In this document: positions 9,002-16,848 of the stretch, one piece after another
Layout of the letters: the number at the start of each line of letters is the position of its first letter
Numbering within the stretch: the first letter of the stretch is position 1
Origin: Aliirhizobium wenxiniae
Lineage (GTDB): Bacteria > Pseudomonadota > Alphaproteobacteria > Rhizobiales > Rhizobiaceae
DNA length: 64,000 bases
Direction of reading: 5' to 3'
NCBI RefSeq assembly: GCF_019511445.1
Contig: NZ_JAEUAN010000005.1
Location: 1 to 64,000, forward strand
Position numbers and translations under genes: made by a program
Notes under the pieces: model-generated
The model's database searches: none
Seen by the model: the letters and a program-made list of their open reading frames with translations, nothing else
What the model was told of the DNA's origin: nothing

Positions 9002-9577
9002 TTACGCATCAGCCGGCTCGGTAGGTTCGGTCGGACGTGCAGCCCGCTCGCTCGGGTCGCGGCCAACTTCGGCCTTCAGCGTCATCAGGTCGATGAAGTG
9101 ATCGGCCTGGCGGCGCAGGTCGTCGGCAATCATCGGCGGCTGCGTCTGCATCGTCGACACGACCGAAACCTTGCGGCCGCGGCGCTGCAGCGCTTCCACT
9201 AGGTTCGTGAAGTCGCCGTCACCGGAGAAGATCACCAGGTGGTCGACGGTTTCAGACTGTTCCATCGCATCGATGGCCAGTTCGATATCCATATTGCCCT
9301 TGATCTTGCGACGGCCGAGACTGTCGGTAAACTCCTTCGCAGGCTTGGTCACGACCTTGTAGCCATTGTAATCGAGCCAATCGATCAGCGGGCGGATGGA
9401 GGAGTATTCCTGGTCCTCGATCAGCGCCGTGTAGTAATAGGCGCGAAGCAGGTATCCGCGTTTTTGAAAAGCCTTCAGAAGCTTGCGATAATCGATATCG
9501 AAGCCGAGGCTTTTTGAGGCGGCGTATAAATTCGCGCCATCGATAAAGAGAGCAATCTTCTCTCTCGGGTCAAACAT
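9002..9577 (-). CDS. NYN-domain protein, LabA/DUF88 family
   Basis: A 191-residue protein with a PIN-like NYN fold, a family of predicted metal-dependent ribonucleases. The acidic motifs are visible: FIDGANLY near residue 12, KGNMDIELAIDAM near 93, and FSGDGDF near 118. The alanine-, proline- and glutamate-rich tail (PSERAARPTEPTEPADA) is low complexity. It stands alone, with a 470-bp gap upstream. Role in rhizobia unknown; RNA turnover is an inference from the family. Confidence 0.88.
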   Translation of the reverse strand: MFDPREKIALFIDGANLYAASKSLGFDIDYRKLLKAFQKRGYLLRAYYYTALIEDQEYSSIRPLIDWLDYNGYKVVTKPAKEFTDSLGRRKIKGNMDIELAIDAMEQSETVDHLVIFSGDGDFTNLVEALQRRGRKVSVVSTMQTQPPMIADDLRRQADHFIDLMTLKAEVGRDPSERAARPTEPTEPADA

Positions 9578-9779
9578 ATGTCTCCATCCCTTTTTTATGC
9601 GCGTTTCCCGAGCGTATCGGCAAAACGAAAAGTTGAATCGACGATACCGGAATAATTCTCTTACATTACGAACTATTCATATATCTGTCATGTATGATAG
9701 GATTTGCAATATTCCAAGCACGTGTTGATTGAATATAGTCCTCTCCCCCTGGACACTTTAGTAGCATATCCGAAGCTTG

Positions 9780-9956
9780 GACCATCCAGTGGTGATTTTT
9801 AAAGATTCGGCATGATCGGACTTTAGATCCGCTCAAAGGTGAAATTCACCTTCTTATCTGCCCGCAAGCCTTGATGGAGATCAGGTCCATCATCGATTTG
9901 CATCCTTCAACGAGACGTTTTCTCCTCAGTAAACGCCTCGTAACTCACGTCTCGAT
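9780..9956. other. Structured gene-free block upstream of rpoZ
   Basis: The 470 bp between the NYN gene and rpoZ holds no convincing frame but three strong inverted repeats. The first is aaggtgaa/ttcacctt (9836-9852). The second is tgatgga/tccatca (9872-9892). In the third, cgagacgttt (9911-9920) pairs with aaacgcctcg (9931-9940) apart from one mismatch; cgagacg can alternatively pair with cgtctcg (9948-9954). It could be a small RNA or an rpoZ leader. I do not recognise a known RNA family, and the rest of the gap (9578-9780) shows nothing clear. Confidence 0.35.
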
Positions 9957-10047
9957 TGGTCCCAGGTCAGGAAAAACTTGAATTTCCCGTCCGATGGCTG
10001 TATCGGGCGTATCAATTCCGGAAATCCAGGACCGCAAAGGACAGGCA

Positions 10048-10452
10048 ATGGCCCGCGTCACAGTAGAAGATTGCATTGACAAAGTCGACAACCGTTTCGA
10101 GCTGGTTCTGCTCGCAAGCCATCGCGCTCGCCAGATTTCGCAGGGCGCTGCAATCACCATCGACCGCGACAATGACAAGAATCCGGTTGTCGCCCTTCGC
10201 GAGATTGCCGACGAGACCCTGTCTCCCGACGATCTGAAGGAAGACCTGATTCACTCGCTGCAGAAGCATGTTGAAGTTGACGAGCCCGAGCCCGATCCGG
10301 TCGCGCTCCTCGCTGCCGGCGGCGTTTCGGTTGCAGCCGACTCCGAAGACGAAGACGCTCCGGAAGTCGTTACCTTCGACCAGATGTCGGAAGAAGATCT
10401 TCTGGCCGGTATCGAAGGTCTGGTTCCGCCGGAAAAGAGTGACGATTACTGA
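10048..10452 (+). CDS. rpoZ: RNA polymerase omega subunit
   Basis: Small core-polymerase subunit that chaperones beta-prime and helps sense ppGpp. The 134-residue protein begins [23 protein letters not shown] and contains the RARQISQGA motif of the family. The acidic C-terminal extension is typical of rhizobial omega. The ATG at 10048 has AGGACAGG just upstream. It sits next to rsh, an arrangement conserved in rhizobia and functionally sensible because omega contributes to a ppGpp site on the polymerase. Confidence 0.97.
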   Translation: MARVTVEDCIDKVDNRFELVLLASHRARQISQGAAITIDRDNDKNPVVALREIADETLSPDDLKEDLIHSLQKHVEVDEPEPDPVALLAAGGVSVAADSEDEDAPEVVTFDQMSEEDLLAGIEGLVPPEKSDDY

Positions 10453-10519
10453 TCATAGGTGCCTTCGGGCAACTTATCGTTCATTCTATCGCCCTAATCT
10501 GGTTGTCTCTTTTATGATG

Positions 10520-10557
10520 GCTGCGCTAACCGAAGGTTGGCGCGCCATTTTCTTTGT
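10520..10557 (+). terminator. Probable terminator of rpoZ
   Basis: gcgctaacc (10523-10531) and ggttggcgc (10535-10543) form a 9-bp stem with one G-U pair and a GAA loop, followed by ATTTTCTTTGTT. It ends about 35 bases before rsh, suggesting that rsh has its own promoter or depends on read-through. Confidence 0.6.
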
Positions 10558-10589
10558 TGGCACTGTGGGTTTGAAGGGCATATCCGGGA

Positions 10590-12833
10590 ATGATGAGGCA
10601 GTACGAGCTTGTTGAGCGGGTGCAGAAATACAAGCCCGATGCCAATGAAGCTCTTCTCAACAAGGCCTATGTTTACGCCATGCAGAAGCATGGCCAGCAG
10701 AAGCGTGCTTCCGGCGACCCTTATATTTCCCATCCGCTCGAAGTCGCGGCCATCCTCACCGACATGCATCTCGACGAATCGACCATCGCGGTCGCTCTTC
10801 TGCATGATACGATCGAGGACACCACGGCCACTCGCGCCGAGATCGACGAACTGTTCGGCGAGGATATCGGCCGCCTCGTCGAGGGGCTGACAAAGCTGAA
10901 ACGCCTCGACCTCGTGTCGAAAAAGGCCAAGCAGGCGGAAAACCTGCGCAAGCTGCTGCTTGCCATTTCCGACGATGTGCGCGTGCTTCTCGTCAAGCTC
11001 GCCGACCGTCTCCACAACATGCGCACGCTCGACCATATGAAGCCCGAGCAGAAGGCGCGCATTTCCGAAGAGACGATGGATATCTATGCGCCGCTTGCCG
11101 GTCGCATGGGTATGCAGGACATGCGCGACGAGCTGGAGGATCTGTCCTTCCGCCACATCAATCCGGAAGCCTATGAGACGGTCACCCAGCGTTTGGCCGA
11201 ACTCTCCGCCCACAATGAAGGCCTGATCAAGAAGATCGAGGACGAGTTGCGCGAGCTTCTCGTCGCCAACGGCCTTAACGACACTTTCGTCAAGGGACGG
11301 CAGAAAAAGCCCTATTCGGTCTTCCGCAAGATGCAGTCGAAGTCGCTCTCCTTCGAACAGCTCTCCGATGTCTACGGTTTCCGCATCATCGTCGATGACG
11401 TTGCCTGCTGTTACAAGGCGCTCGGCATCGTCCATACCCGCTGGCGCGTCGTGCCGGGCCGCTTCAAGGATTATATCTCCAACCCGAAACAGAATGATTA
11501 CCGCTCGATCCACACCACGATCGTCGGCCCATCCCGCCAGCGTATCGAACTGCAGATCCGCACCCAACTGATGCAGGAAATCGCCGAATACGGTATTGCT
11601 GCCCACGCCCTCTATAAAGACGGGCAGGGGCCGGCCAAGGGTGATGAACTGCTGCCGAAGCAATCGAACGCCTATTCCTGGCTGCGCCACACGATCGAGT
11701 CTCTGGCCGAAGGGGACAACCCGGAAGAATTCCTCGAGCACACAAAGCTCGAACTCTTCCAGGATCAGGTCTTCTGCTTCACCCCGAAGGGCAAGCTGAT
11801 TGCGCTTCCGCGTGGCGCAACCCCGATCGATTTCGCCTATGCGGTCCACACCAATATCGGCGACACCACGGTTGGCGCCAAGATCAACGGCCGCATCATG
11901 CCGCTCGTAACTAGGCTGAACAATGGCGATGAAGTTGAGATCATCCGCTCCGGCGTGCAGGTGCCGCCGGCAGCCTGGGAAGAGATCGTCGTCACCGGCA
12001 AGGCGCGTTCGGCCATCCGTCGCGCCACCCGTATGGCGATCCGCAAGCAATATGCCGGCCTAGGCCACCGCATTCTGGAGCGTACCTTCGAGCGCGCCGG
12101 AAAAACCTTCTCCCGTGAGGCGCTGAAGCCAGCGCTGCACCGCCTGGCCCAGAAGGATGTCGAGGATACGATCGCTTCGGTTGGCCGTGGTGAACTTTCC
12201 TCGCTCGACGTGCTGCGCGCCGTATTCCCGGACTACAAGGACGAGCGCGTCACTGTGAAGCCGGCCGCCGATCAGGGCTGGTTCAATGTCCCGAGCGCAA
12301 CCGGCATGATGTTCAAACTGCCGGCGCAATCCCAGACTGATTTGGAAAATGCCCAGGCAGCAGATCTCGTGGCGACATTGCTGCCGATCCGCGGCCTCGC
12401 TGCCAATACCCAGGTACGTTTTGCCCCGAGCGGTGCCGTGCCGGGTGATCGCATCGTCGGTATCATGGATGCGGGCAAGAGCAAGGGCATTACCATCTAC
12501 CCGATCCAGGCGCCTGCGCTGCAGAAATTTGATGACGAGCCTGAACGCTGGATCGATGTCCGCTGGGATCTCGACGAAGCCAACAAGTCGCGCTTCCCGG
12601 CCAAGATCGAGATCAACACGATCAACGAACCCGGCACGCTCGCAACGGTCGCCAAGACCATCGGTGCGCTCGACATCAATATCCGCACCATGTCCATGGG
12701 CTCCAACCGGGCTGACGATTTCTCCGAGATCGCGATGGAAATCGAGGTCTGGGACCTGCGCCAGCTTAACCAGCTTCTCTCGCAACTGAAGGAACTCGAT
12801 TGCGTGGCGAACCTCAAGCGGATTTACGACTGA
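10590..12833 (+). CDS. rsh: Bifunctional (p)ppGpp synthetase/hydrolase, RelA/SpoT homologue
   Basis: The single stringent-response enzyme of alphaproteobacteria: makes and degrades (p)ppGpp. Order of domains in 747 residues: HD hydrolase (about 25-180, with SHPLEVA, HD at 72-73 and KLADRLHNMRTL), synthetase (about 235-350, with YGFRIIVDD and NDYRSIHTTI), TGS (about 395-455, GATPIDFAYAVHT), and C-terminal ACT (about 670-745). The HD residues are intact, so hydrolysis should be functional. Two adjacent ATG codons occur at the start; the first is used here. Often annotated relA. Confidence 0.97.
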   Translation: MMRQYELVERVQKYKPDANEALLNKAYVYAMQKHGQQKRASGDPYISHPLEVAAILTDMHLDESTIAVALLHDTIEDTTATRAEIDELFGEDIGRLVEGLTKLKRLDLVSKKAKQAENLRKLLLAISDDVRVLLVKLADRLHNMRTLDHMKPEQKARISEETMDIYAPLAGRMGMQDMRDELEDLSFRHINPEAYETVTQRLAELSAHNEGLIKKIEDELRELLVANGLNDTFVKGRQKKPYSVFRKMQSKSLSFEQLSDVYGFRIIVDDVACCYKALGIVHTRWRVVPGRFKDYISNPKQNDYRSIHTTIVGPSRQRIELQIRTQLMQEIAEYGIAAHALYKDGQGPAKGDELLPKQSNAYSWLRHTIESLAEGDNPEEFLEHTKLELFQDQVFCFTPKGKLIALPRGATPIDFAYAVHTNIGDTTVGAKINGRIMPLVTRLNNGDEVEIIRSGVQVPPAAWEEIVVTGKARSAIRRATRMAIRKQYAGLGHRILERTFERAGKTFSREALKPALHRLAQKDVEDTIASVGRGELSSLDVLRAVFPDYKDERVTVKPAADQGWFNVPSATGMMFKLPAQSQTDLENAQAADLVATLLPIRGLAANTQVRFAPSGAVPGDRIVGIMDAGKSKGITIYPIQAPALQKFDDEPERWIDVRWDLDEANKSRFPAKIEINTINEPGTLATVAKTIGALDINIRTMSMGSNRADDFSEIAMEIEVWDLRQLNQLLSQLKELDCVANLKRIYD

Positions 12834-12895
12834 CAGGTGAAGGCTTTGGACTGGCCAATGGACGAGCTTCTGCGGTTCATCCGAACCGGGTTGCA

Positions 12896-12982
12896 CAAGG
12901 TTCGATGCACACGCCACGCCTTATTGTCATGCCTGCCTTGTTTAAATCGCATTAGTTGCTAGTGTGGGGGCATCGAACCTTG
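12896..12982. promoter_or_regulatory. Spaced 12-bp inverted repeat upstream of cspA
   Basis: caaggttcgatg (12896-12907) and catcgaaccttg (12971-12982) are perfect reverse complements 63 bp apart. The intervening sequence contains a promoter-like TTGTTT (16-bp spacer) TAGTGT. It could be a paired protein-binding site or a long-range RNA stem if transcribed. The repeat is seen; the role is inferred. Confidence 0.35.
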
Positions 12983-13063
12983 CTAGCGACTCTTGTCGGC
13001 AGCCTTTACGGCTCTTCTGGATTTTCTCTCATCGTCGATTTACCGCCGGCTTTCGGCATATCC

Positions 13064-13084
13064 AACGATTGAAAGGAAATCGTT
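13064..13084 (+). promoter_or_regulatory. Hairpin presenting the cspA Shine-Dalgarno in its loop
   Basis: aacgatt (13064-13070) and aatcgtt (13078-13084) form a perfect 7-bp stem directly adjoining the ATG at 13085. The 7-nt loop GAAAGGA is the ribosome binding site. Cold-shock mRNAs are known for structure-controlled translation, so this may be a temperature-responsive element. Confidence 0.5.
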
Positions 13085-13294
13085 ATGAACACTGGTACAG
13101 TAAAGTGGTTTAACAGCACCAAGGGTTATGGCTTCATCCAGCCGGACAATGGCGGTCAGGACGTGTTCGTTCACGTTTCTGCTGTCGAGCGTGCAGGTCT
13201 GCGCGGTCTGAACGACGGCCAGAAGGTCAGCTTCGAAATCGTGCAGGACAAGCGTTCCGGCAAAAGCTCTGCAGACAACCTGCGCGCAGAATAA
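13085..13294 (+). CDS. cspA: Cold-shock protein, CspA family
   Basis: A 69-residue single cold-shock domain that binds single-stranded nucleic acid and melts RNA structure. Both RNA-binding motifs are present: KGYGFIQ (RNP1) and VFVHVSA (RNP2). The length is standard. The gene has a leader of at least 100 nt with hairpins, typical of cold-shock genes, and its own terminator. The paralogue number cannot be assigned. Confidence 0.96.
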   Translation: MNTGTVKWFNSTKGYGFIQPDNGGQDVFVHVSAVERAGLRGLNDGQKVSFEIVQDKRSGKSSADNLRAE

Positions 13295-13357
13295 TATGTC
13301 GTCGCGCCTGCGTGACCACGGTTATACTGGCACGCGAGACGCTTGATGATATAAGGA

Positions 13358-13387
13358 GGTCGGGCGTCAAACCCCGGCCTTTTGTTT
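13358..13387 (+). terminator. Intrinsic terminator of cspA
   Basis: ggtcggg and cccggcc form a stem with one G-U pair and an 8-nt loop, followed by TTTTGTTTT. It lies about 65 bases after the stop codon. The remaining gap to rpsU (13388-13668) contains only small hairpins, such as gtcgcc/ggcgac at 13586-13604, and no gene that I can support. Confidence 0.8.
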
Positions 13388-13668
13388 TGACCCTTCGCAG
13401 GTCATAAGCAGCGGAGCGTTTCACTCCGTTGAAACACGATGTCCGAGCAAAACTGTTTTGCCCGGTTCCCATGACTGAATGCAGTCTCAAGTCGGGTTTG
13501 ATTTGGAAAACTGCGAGCGCCGCATAAAGCGCGGCAATACCAATGTTGAGACATCTTGAGATGCCTCGCAAACATCGATCGCGACGTCGCCATTAACCGG
13601 CGACTCGTGGATATAAGTGAACACGACCAAGATCGGAAAAGTGCGGTTTTACCGCGTCAGGAGATATT

Positions 13669-13914
13669 TTGCAGGTACTCGTAAGGGACAACAATGTCGA
13701 TCAGGCGCTTCGCGTCCTGAAGAAGAAAATGCAGCGCGAAGGCATGTTTCGCGAGATGAGGGCGCGTGAGGCTTTCGAAAAGCCGTCGGTAAAACGCGCC
13801 CGCGAAAAGGCTGAAGCGATTCGTCGTGCCCGCAAATTGGCCCGCAAGCAGATGCAGCGCGAAGGACTTTTGCCGGCTCCGAAGAAGAAGGTCGTTGCTT
13901 CTCGGGCTCGTTGA
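13669..13914 (+). CDS. rpsU: 30S ribosomal protein S21
   Basis: Small basic ribosomal protein involved in translation initiation. The 81-residue sequence has the family core [23 protein letters not shown] and a lysine/arginine-rich C-terminus. The start is TTG at 13669, supported by AGGAG 6 bases upstream and by alignment of MQVLVRDNN with other rhizobial S21 proteins; no ATG fits. Rhizobia often carry more than one rpsU copy, commonly near cold-shock genes, as here. Confidence 0.95.
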   Translation: MQVLVRDNNVDQALRVLKKKMQREGMFREMRAREAFEKPSVKRAREKAEAIRRARKLARKQMQREGLLPAPKKKVVASRAR

Positions 13915-13932
13915 TTGCCAATTCGATATTTT

Positions 13933-13965
13933 CCCCGGTGGCAACCGTCGCCGGGGTATCTTTCT
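13933..13965 (+). terminator. Probable terminator of rpsU
   Basis: ccccgg (13933-13938) and ccgggg (13951-13956) pair around a 12-nt loop that is itself partly complementary. They are followed by TATCTTTCT, 18 bases after the stop. Confidence 0.6.
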
Positions 13966-14010
13966 CCGATTGTTTCGCGCGTTTTTGACTGGAAACGCAG
14001 GAGAATGAAC

Positions 14011-14142
14011 ATGACTGCGACGAGAGACCAGTTCGTCAAACCAGCGAAGCTTTCCGCTGACGCCAAGTCAAAGCATACCAGTTCCATTCTTTCCGACATT
14101 CCGGCTTCCGAGGCTGCCGCCAAGGAAAAGAAGACGCAGTAG
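14011..14142 (+). CDS. Small conserved-type hypothetical protein (43 aa)
   Basis: A short frame beginning MTATRDQFVKPAKLSADAK and ending AAAKEKKTQ. It is charged, has no membrane segment and no cysteine. CAGGAG at 13998-14003 lies 7 bases before the ATG at 14011 but only one base before an in-frame ATG at 14005, so 14011 is preferred. It sits between rpsU and the terminator shared with uppP. No family recognised; coding status rests on the ribosome binding site and codon usage. Confidence 0.55.
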   Translation: MTATRDQFVKPAKLSADAKSKHTSSILSDIPASEAAAKEKKTQ

Positions 14143-14227
14143 CGTCGCTCGCTGCGACTTGCGCAGGCCGCCGCAGCCGATACATTCCGCTCCGAGAAAT
14201 AATCGGGACGCCTCGATCCCGTCTATC

Positions 14228-14262
14228 CAAAAAAAACCGCCGAAAACATCGACGGTTTTTCA
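14228..14262. terminator. Bidirectional terminator between the small gene and uppP
   Basis: aaaaccgccg (14233-14242) and cgacggtttt (14250-14259) pair with one mismatch and are flanked by an A-run on the left and a T-run on the right. This suits the convergent genes on either side. Confidence 0.75.
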
Positions 14263-14311
14263 TGTGTGTGAACTGAGTTCCAGCTCCGCTTTTACAGCTG
14301 GGCGTTCACCC

Positions 14312-15145
14312 TCAGATCGGGCTCACATAGCCGAAGCCGAGCAGTCCGAGCAGCGCCACGCCGATGACCACGCGGTACCAGACAAACGGCATATAGCTCT
14401 TGGTCGAAACGAGTTTCAGGAACCAGACGATAACGGCATAGCCGACGACGAAGGCGATCAGCGTCGCAAGTGCCGTCGGGCCGGCGGCAACGGCCGTTTC
14501 CTCGCCCATCGTCTTGAAGAGCTGGTAGAAGCCCGAGCCAAAGACGGCCGGAACGGCGAGCAGGAAGGAATAGCGTGCCGCCGCTTCTCGCGTATATCCC
14601 ATCAGCAGGCCGGCGGTGATCGTGCCGCCGGAGCGGGAGACGCCGGGGATCAGCGCCATCGCCTGAGCGAAACCGAAGATGATGCCGTCGCGCCAGATCA
14701 ATTGCTTCAGCGCGTATTTTTTCTTGCCGATCCGGTCGGCCCAGCCAAGGATCAGGCCGAAAACGATCAACATCACCGCGGTGATATACATGTTGCGCAG
14801 GCCGTGCTCGATCTGGTCCTTGAAGGCGAGGCCGAGGATGATGATCGGCAGAGAGCCGATGATGATCAGCCAGCCCATGCGGGCGGCATCCTTGTCATAA
14901 TCGCCGATGCGGAACACCTGCCGCAGCCAGGCGGTCGCGATGCTGATGATGTCCTTCCAGAAATAGACGAGAACCGCCGTCTCGGTGCCGAGCTGGGTGA
15001 TGGCCGTGAATGCCGCGCCGGGGTCGGTCCCCGAAGGCAGGAACTCGCCGAGAACGCGCAAATGTGCACTGGAGGAAACCGGCAGGAATTCGGTCAGTCC
15101 CTGGACAAGTCCAAGGATGGCGGCATCAGTCCAACTCACGCTCAT
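14312..15145 (-). CDS. uppP: Undecaprenyl-diphosphatase
   Basis: Inner-membrane enzyme that recycles undecaprenyl pyrophosphate to the monophosphate carrier for peptidoglycan and polysaccharide synthesis; also called BacA and linked to bacitracin resistance. The 277 residues contain the catalytic motifs [14 protein letters not shown] near the N-terminus and [10 protein letters not shown] in the middle, with about eight membrane segments. GGAG precedes the ATG. It differs from the symbiosis BacA/SbmA peptide transporter, which shares the old name. Confidence 0.96.
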   Translation of the reverse strand: MSVSWTDAAILGLVQGLTEFLPVSSSAHLRVLGEFLPSGTDPGAAFTAITQLGTETAVLVYFWKDIISIATAWLRQVFRIGDYDKDAARMGWLIIIGSLPIIILGLAFKDQIEHGLRNMYITAVMLIVFGLILGWADRIGKKKYALKQLIWRDGIIFGFAQAMALIPGVSRSGGTITAGLLMGYTREAAARYSFLLAVPAVFGSGFYQLFKTMGEETAVAAGPTALATLIAFVVGYAVIVWFLKLVSTKSYMPFVWYRVVIGVALLGLLGFGYVSPI

Positions 15146-15370
15146 GGCAGCTCCGAAGGTTGGGGATAGGCTTCAAGGGTAAGACATGATTTCCGGGGGG
15201 CAGGCTGGAAGTCATGTTGGCATAGGTCGGGCAGCTTGCGATCGTCAAGCTGCAAAGCTTGGAACCGCTCAATGTGACAATTCTACGGTTACGCGATCCA
15301 TGTCTCAAACATATCACGGCTATTCTCAACTTCCGTAATCCGGATGCCGCCATGCTTCACCATACGCAAA

Positions 15371-15392
15371 CGGGCCGGATTGCTCCGGCCCG
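15371..15392 (-). terminator. GC-rich hairpin downstream of the DUF3829 lipoprotein gene
   Basis: A 22-bp element: gggccgga, TTGC loop, tccggccc, extended by one C-G pair. It lies about 40 bp past the lipoprotein stop on the minus strand and is followed there by TTTGCGT. The same 22 bases occur again at 16796-16817 behind the next minus-strand gene. Confidence 0.65.
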
Positions 15393-15433
15393 CCATGGAT
15401 CAGCCAATGCTGAAACAGTGATGCCGCATCACC

Positions 15434-16384
15434 TCAGCATTTGTTGAAATTGATCGCGTTGATGACGTTGTTATAGTCCTGCAGGAACTGCTGTGCGTCC
15501 TGCCGTTCCGACGACATCATCTGGAACTGCGCCTTCTTGTCTTCCTGATAACGGCCGTTCTCGGTCCGCAGGATGATCTGGCGGCCGGTGGCAAGATAGG
15601 CGTTGAAATTCAGCATCATCGAGGGGCATCCGGCATTGTTCGCCTCACGCACCTTGGCATCATAGCCTGTTGCCATCGTGTTGAACTGGTCGAGCGAGGC
15701 TTTGAACGGCTCCTTCTTGTCGCCCAGGCCATTCCCTTGGAGAAAGCTGTCGGCCGCGTCCATGCTTTCCTTGATGTGATAGATCATGCCGATACGGAAA
15801 TAATCGCGCGTATCTTTTTCCGTGCTTTCGAATTCGGCCTTGATCCGGGCGCGGTCCTTGGCGTCGATGGCGGCGATAAAGTTCACCTGCGCGCTCGCGA
15901 GCGTCTCCATGGCTGCGATGAACGCTGGCCGGATCTCGCGACCATGTGCCCCCTTGTCGCTCAGATAGGTCTTGGCAGAGATATAGTTGCCCATGTCGCG
16001 ATCGAGCGGCTCAGCTTTTCCAGCCGCTTCACGATAGGCCTCCGCCGGGCCATCCAGTTCGGCCATGTCGGGCTTCATCTCACGCGCCTTGGCAAGGGCG
16101 TTCTTCAGCCGATCTAGATTGTTGGTCGAGTAGAACAGGTTGTCATTCTTGTCCTTGCCGTCAAGCACGGGCTGGACATAGCTCTGGAAGGTCGCCAGTT
16201 CCTTGGCATAGGAGCGCTGGAACGAGTTCGCCACTTCGACATAGGCGTTATATTTCAACACTTCCGCCTGCTCGGCGGACGGCTGGCTCTGTTCTGCCTT
16301 AGTGGTCTTGCTCTCGTCACAGGCAGAAAGCATCAGGACGCAGGCCGCAACGGCCAGCGACCGGATCGTGGTTCCGGTGTTCAT
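15434..16384 (-). CDS. Lipoprotein with DUF3829 (YiiG-like)
   Basis: A 316-residue predicted lipoprotein: residues 1-21 form a signal peptide with lipobox LSAC, Cys22 being the acylation site. The mature part is mostly alpha-helical, with a tail rich in N and Q and a C-terminal cysteine, consistent with the DUF3829/YiiG family of unknown function. The ATG at 16384, after GAGGAT, is chosen over the TTG one codon earlier. It is monocistronic, with a hairpin after it. Localisation to the periplasm or outer membrane is inferred. Confidence 0.8.
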   Translation of the reverse strand: MNTGTTIRSLAVAACVLMLSACDESKTTKAEQSQPSAEQAEVLKYNAYVEVANSFQRSYAKELATFQSYVQPVLDGKDKNDNLFYSTNNLDRLKNALAKAREMKPDMAELDGPAEAYREAAGKAEPLDRDMGNYISAKTYLSDKGAHGREIRPAFIAAMETLASAQVNFIAAIDAKDRARIKAEFESTEKDTRDYFRIGMIYHIKESMDAADSFLQGNGLGDKKEPFKASLDQFNTMATGYDAKVREANNAGCPSMMLNFNAYLATGRQIILRTENGRYQEDKKAQFQMMSSERQDAQQFLQDYNNVINAINFNKC

Positions 16385-16794
16385 CAAATTATCCTCGTTT
16401 GAAATATCAGCTTGAAACCGCAGGATCGGCAGCCGTGACGTGCAGCCCGCATATCGGGATCGCTTGTCGAGATCATCTGGGCAGCGTCTCGGACCGATCA
16501 GGGTTCATCCTGTTCAGGGTCTGGTATCCGCTCCAACTACCTCCTCGTCACTGGTGGCGTCCGATGGCTCATGCCGAGCCATGGTGGTCAGGCGCTCACG
16601 CCGTTTCTCCCCGTGTTCTGCTGAAATGACTGGGGAGTTTATCCATCTGCGCCCGGAGTTCCGCTCGGGAAAGGCGTCGACCATCCAAAATTACATGATC
16701 TGCAGAATGTGAGAATGTTTCCTATTGGCGCAATCCCCGCTTGTCACCCCGAAAACGGCTTTCGGTTGACATTTGCCCGTCCGGTGAAACGGAA
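16385..16794. other. Gene-free interval
   Basis: About 410 bp between the lipoprotein gene and the terminator of the SMP-30 gene. I find no frame with a convincing start, no tRNA shape and no strong inverted repeat. It presumably holds the lipoprotein promoter. Confidence 0.5.
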
Positions 16795-16818
16795 ACGGGC
16801 CGGATTGCTCCGGCCCGT
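16795..16818 (-). terminator. GC-rich hairpin downstream of the SMP-30 gene
   Basis: A perfect stem of 10 bp with TTGC loop, 31 bp past the stop of the minus-strand gene. Its core of 22 bases is identical to the hairpin at 15371-15392. Confidence 0.7.
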
Positions 16819-16848
16819 CTCTCAATTCGGTGACGCTGGTATAGGCGA

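Noticed and set aside
9578..10047. tmRNA or 6S RNA gene in the rpoZ leader region
   Set aside because: No alanine-tag reading frame, tRNA-like ends or recognisable 6S bulge were found; only generic hairpins can be supported.
10512..12050. Long antisense frame over rsh
   Set aside because: Shadow of the high-GC rsh gene; its translation has no domain, and rsh is intact on the other strand.
13915..14010. Longer N-terminus for the 43-residue protein after rpsU
   Set aside because: It would run through the rpsU terminator hairpin, while an ATG with properly spaced CAGGAG lies downstream at 14011.
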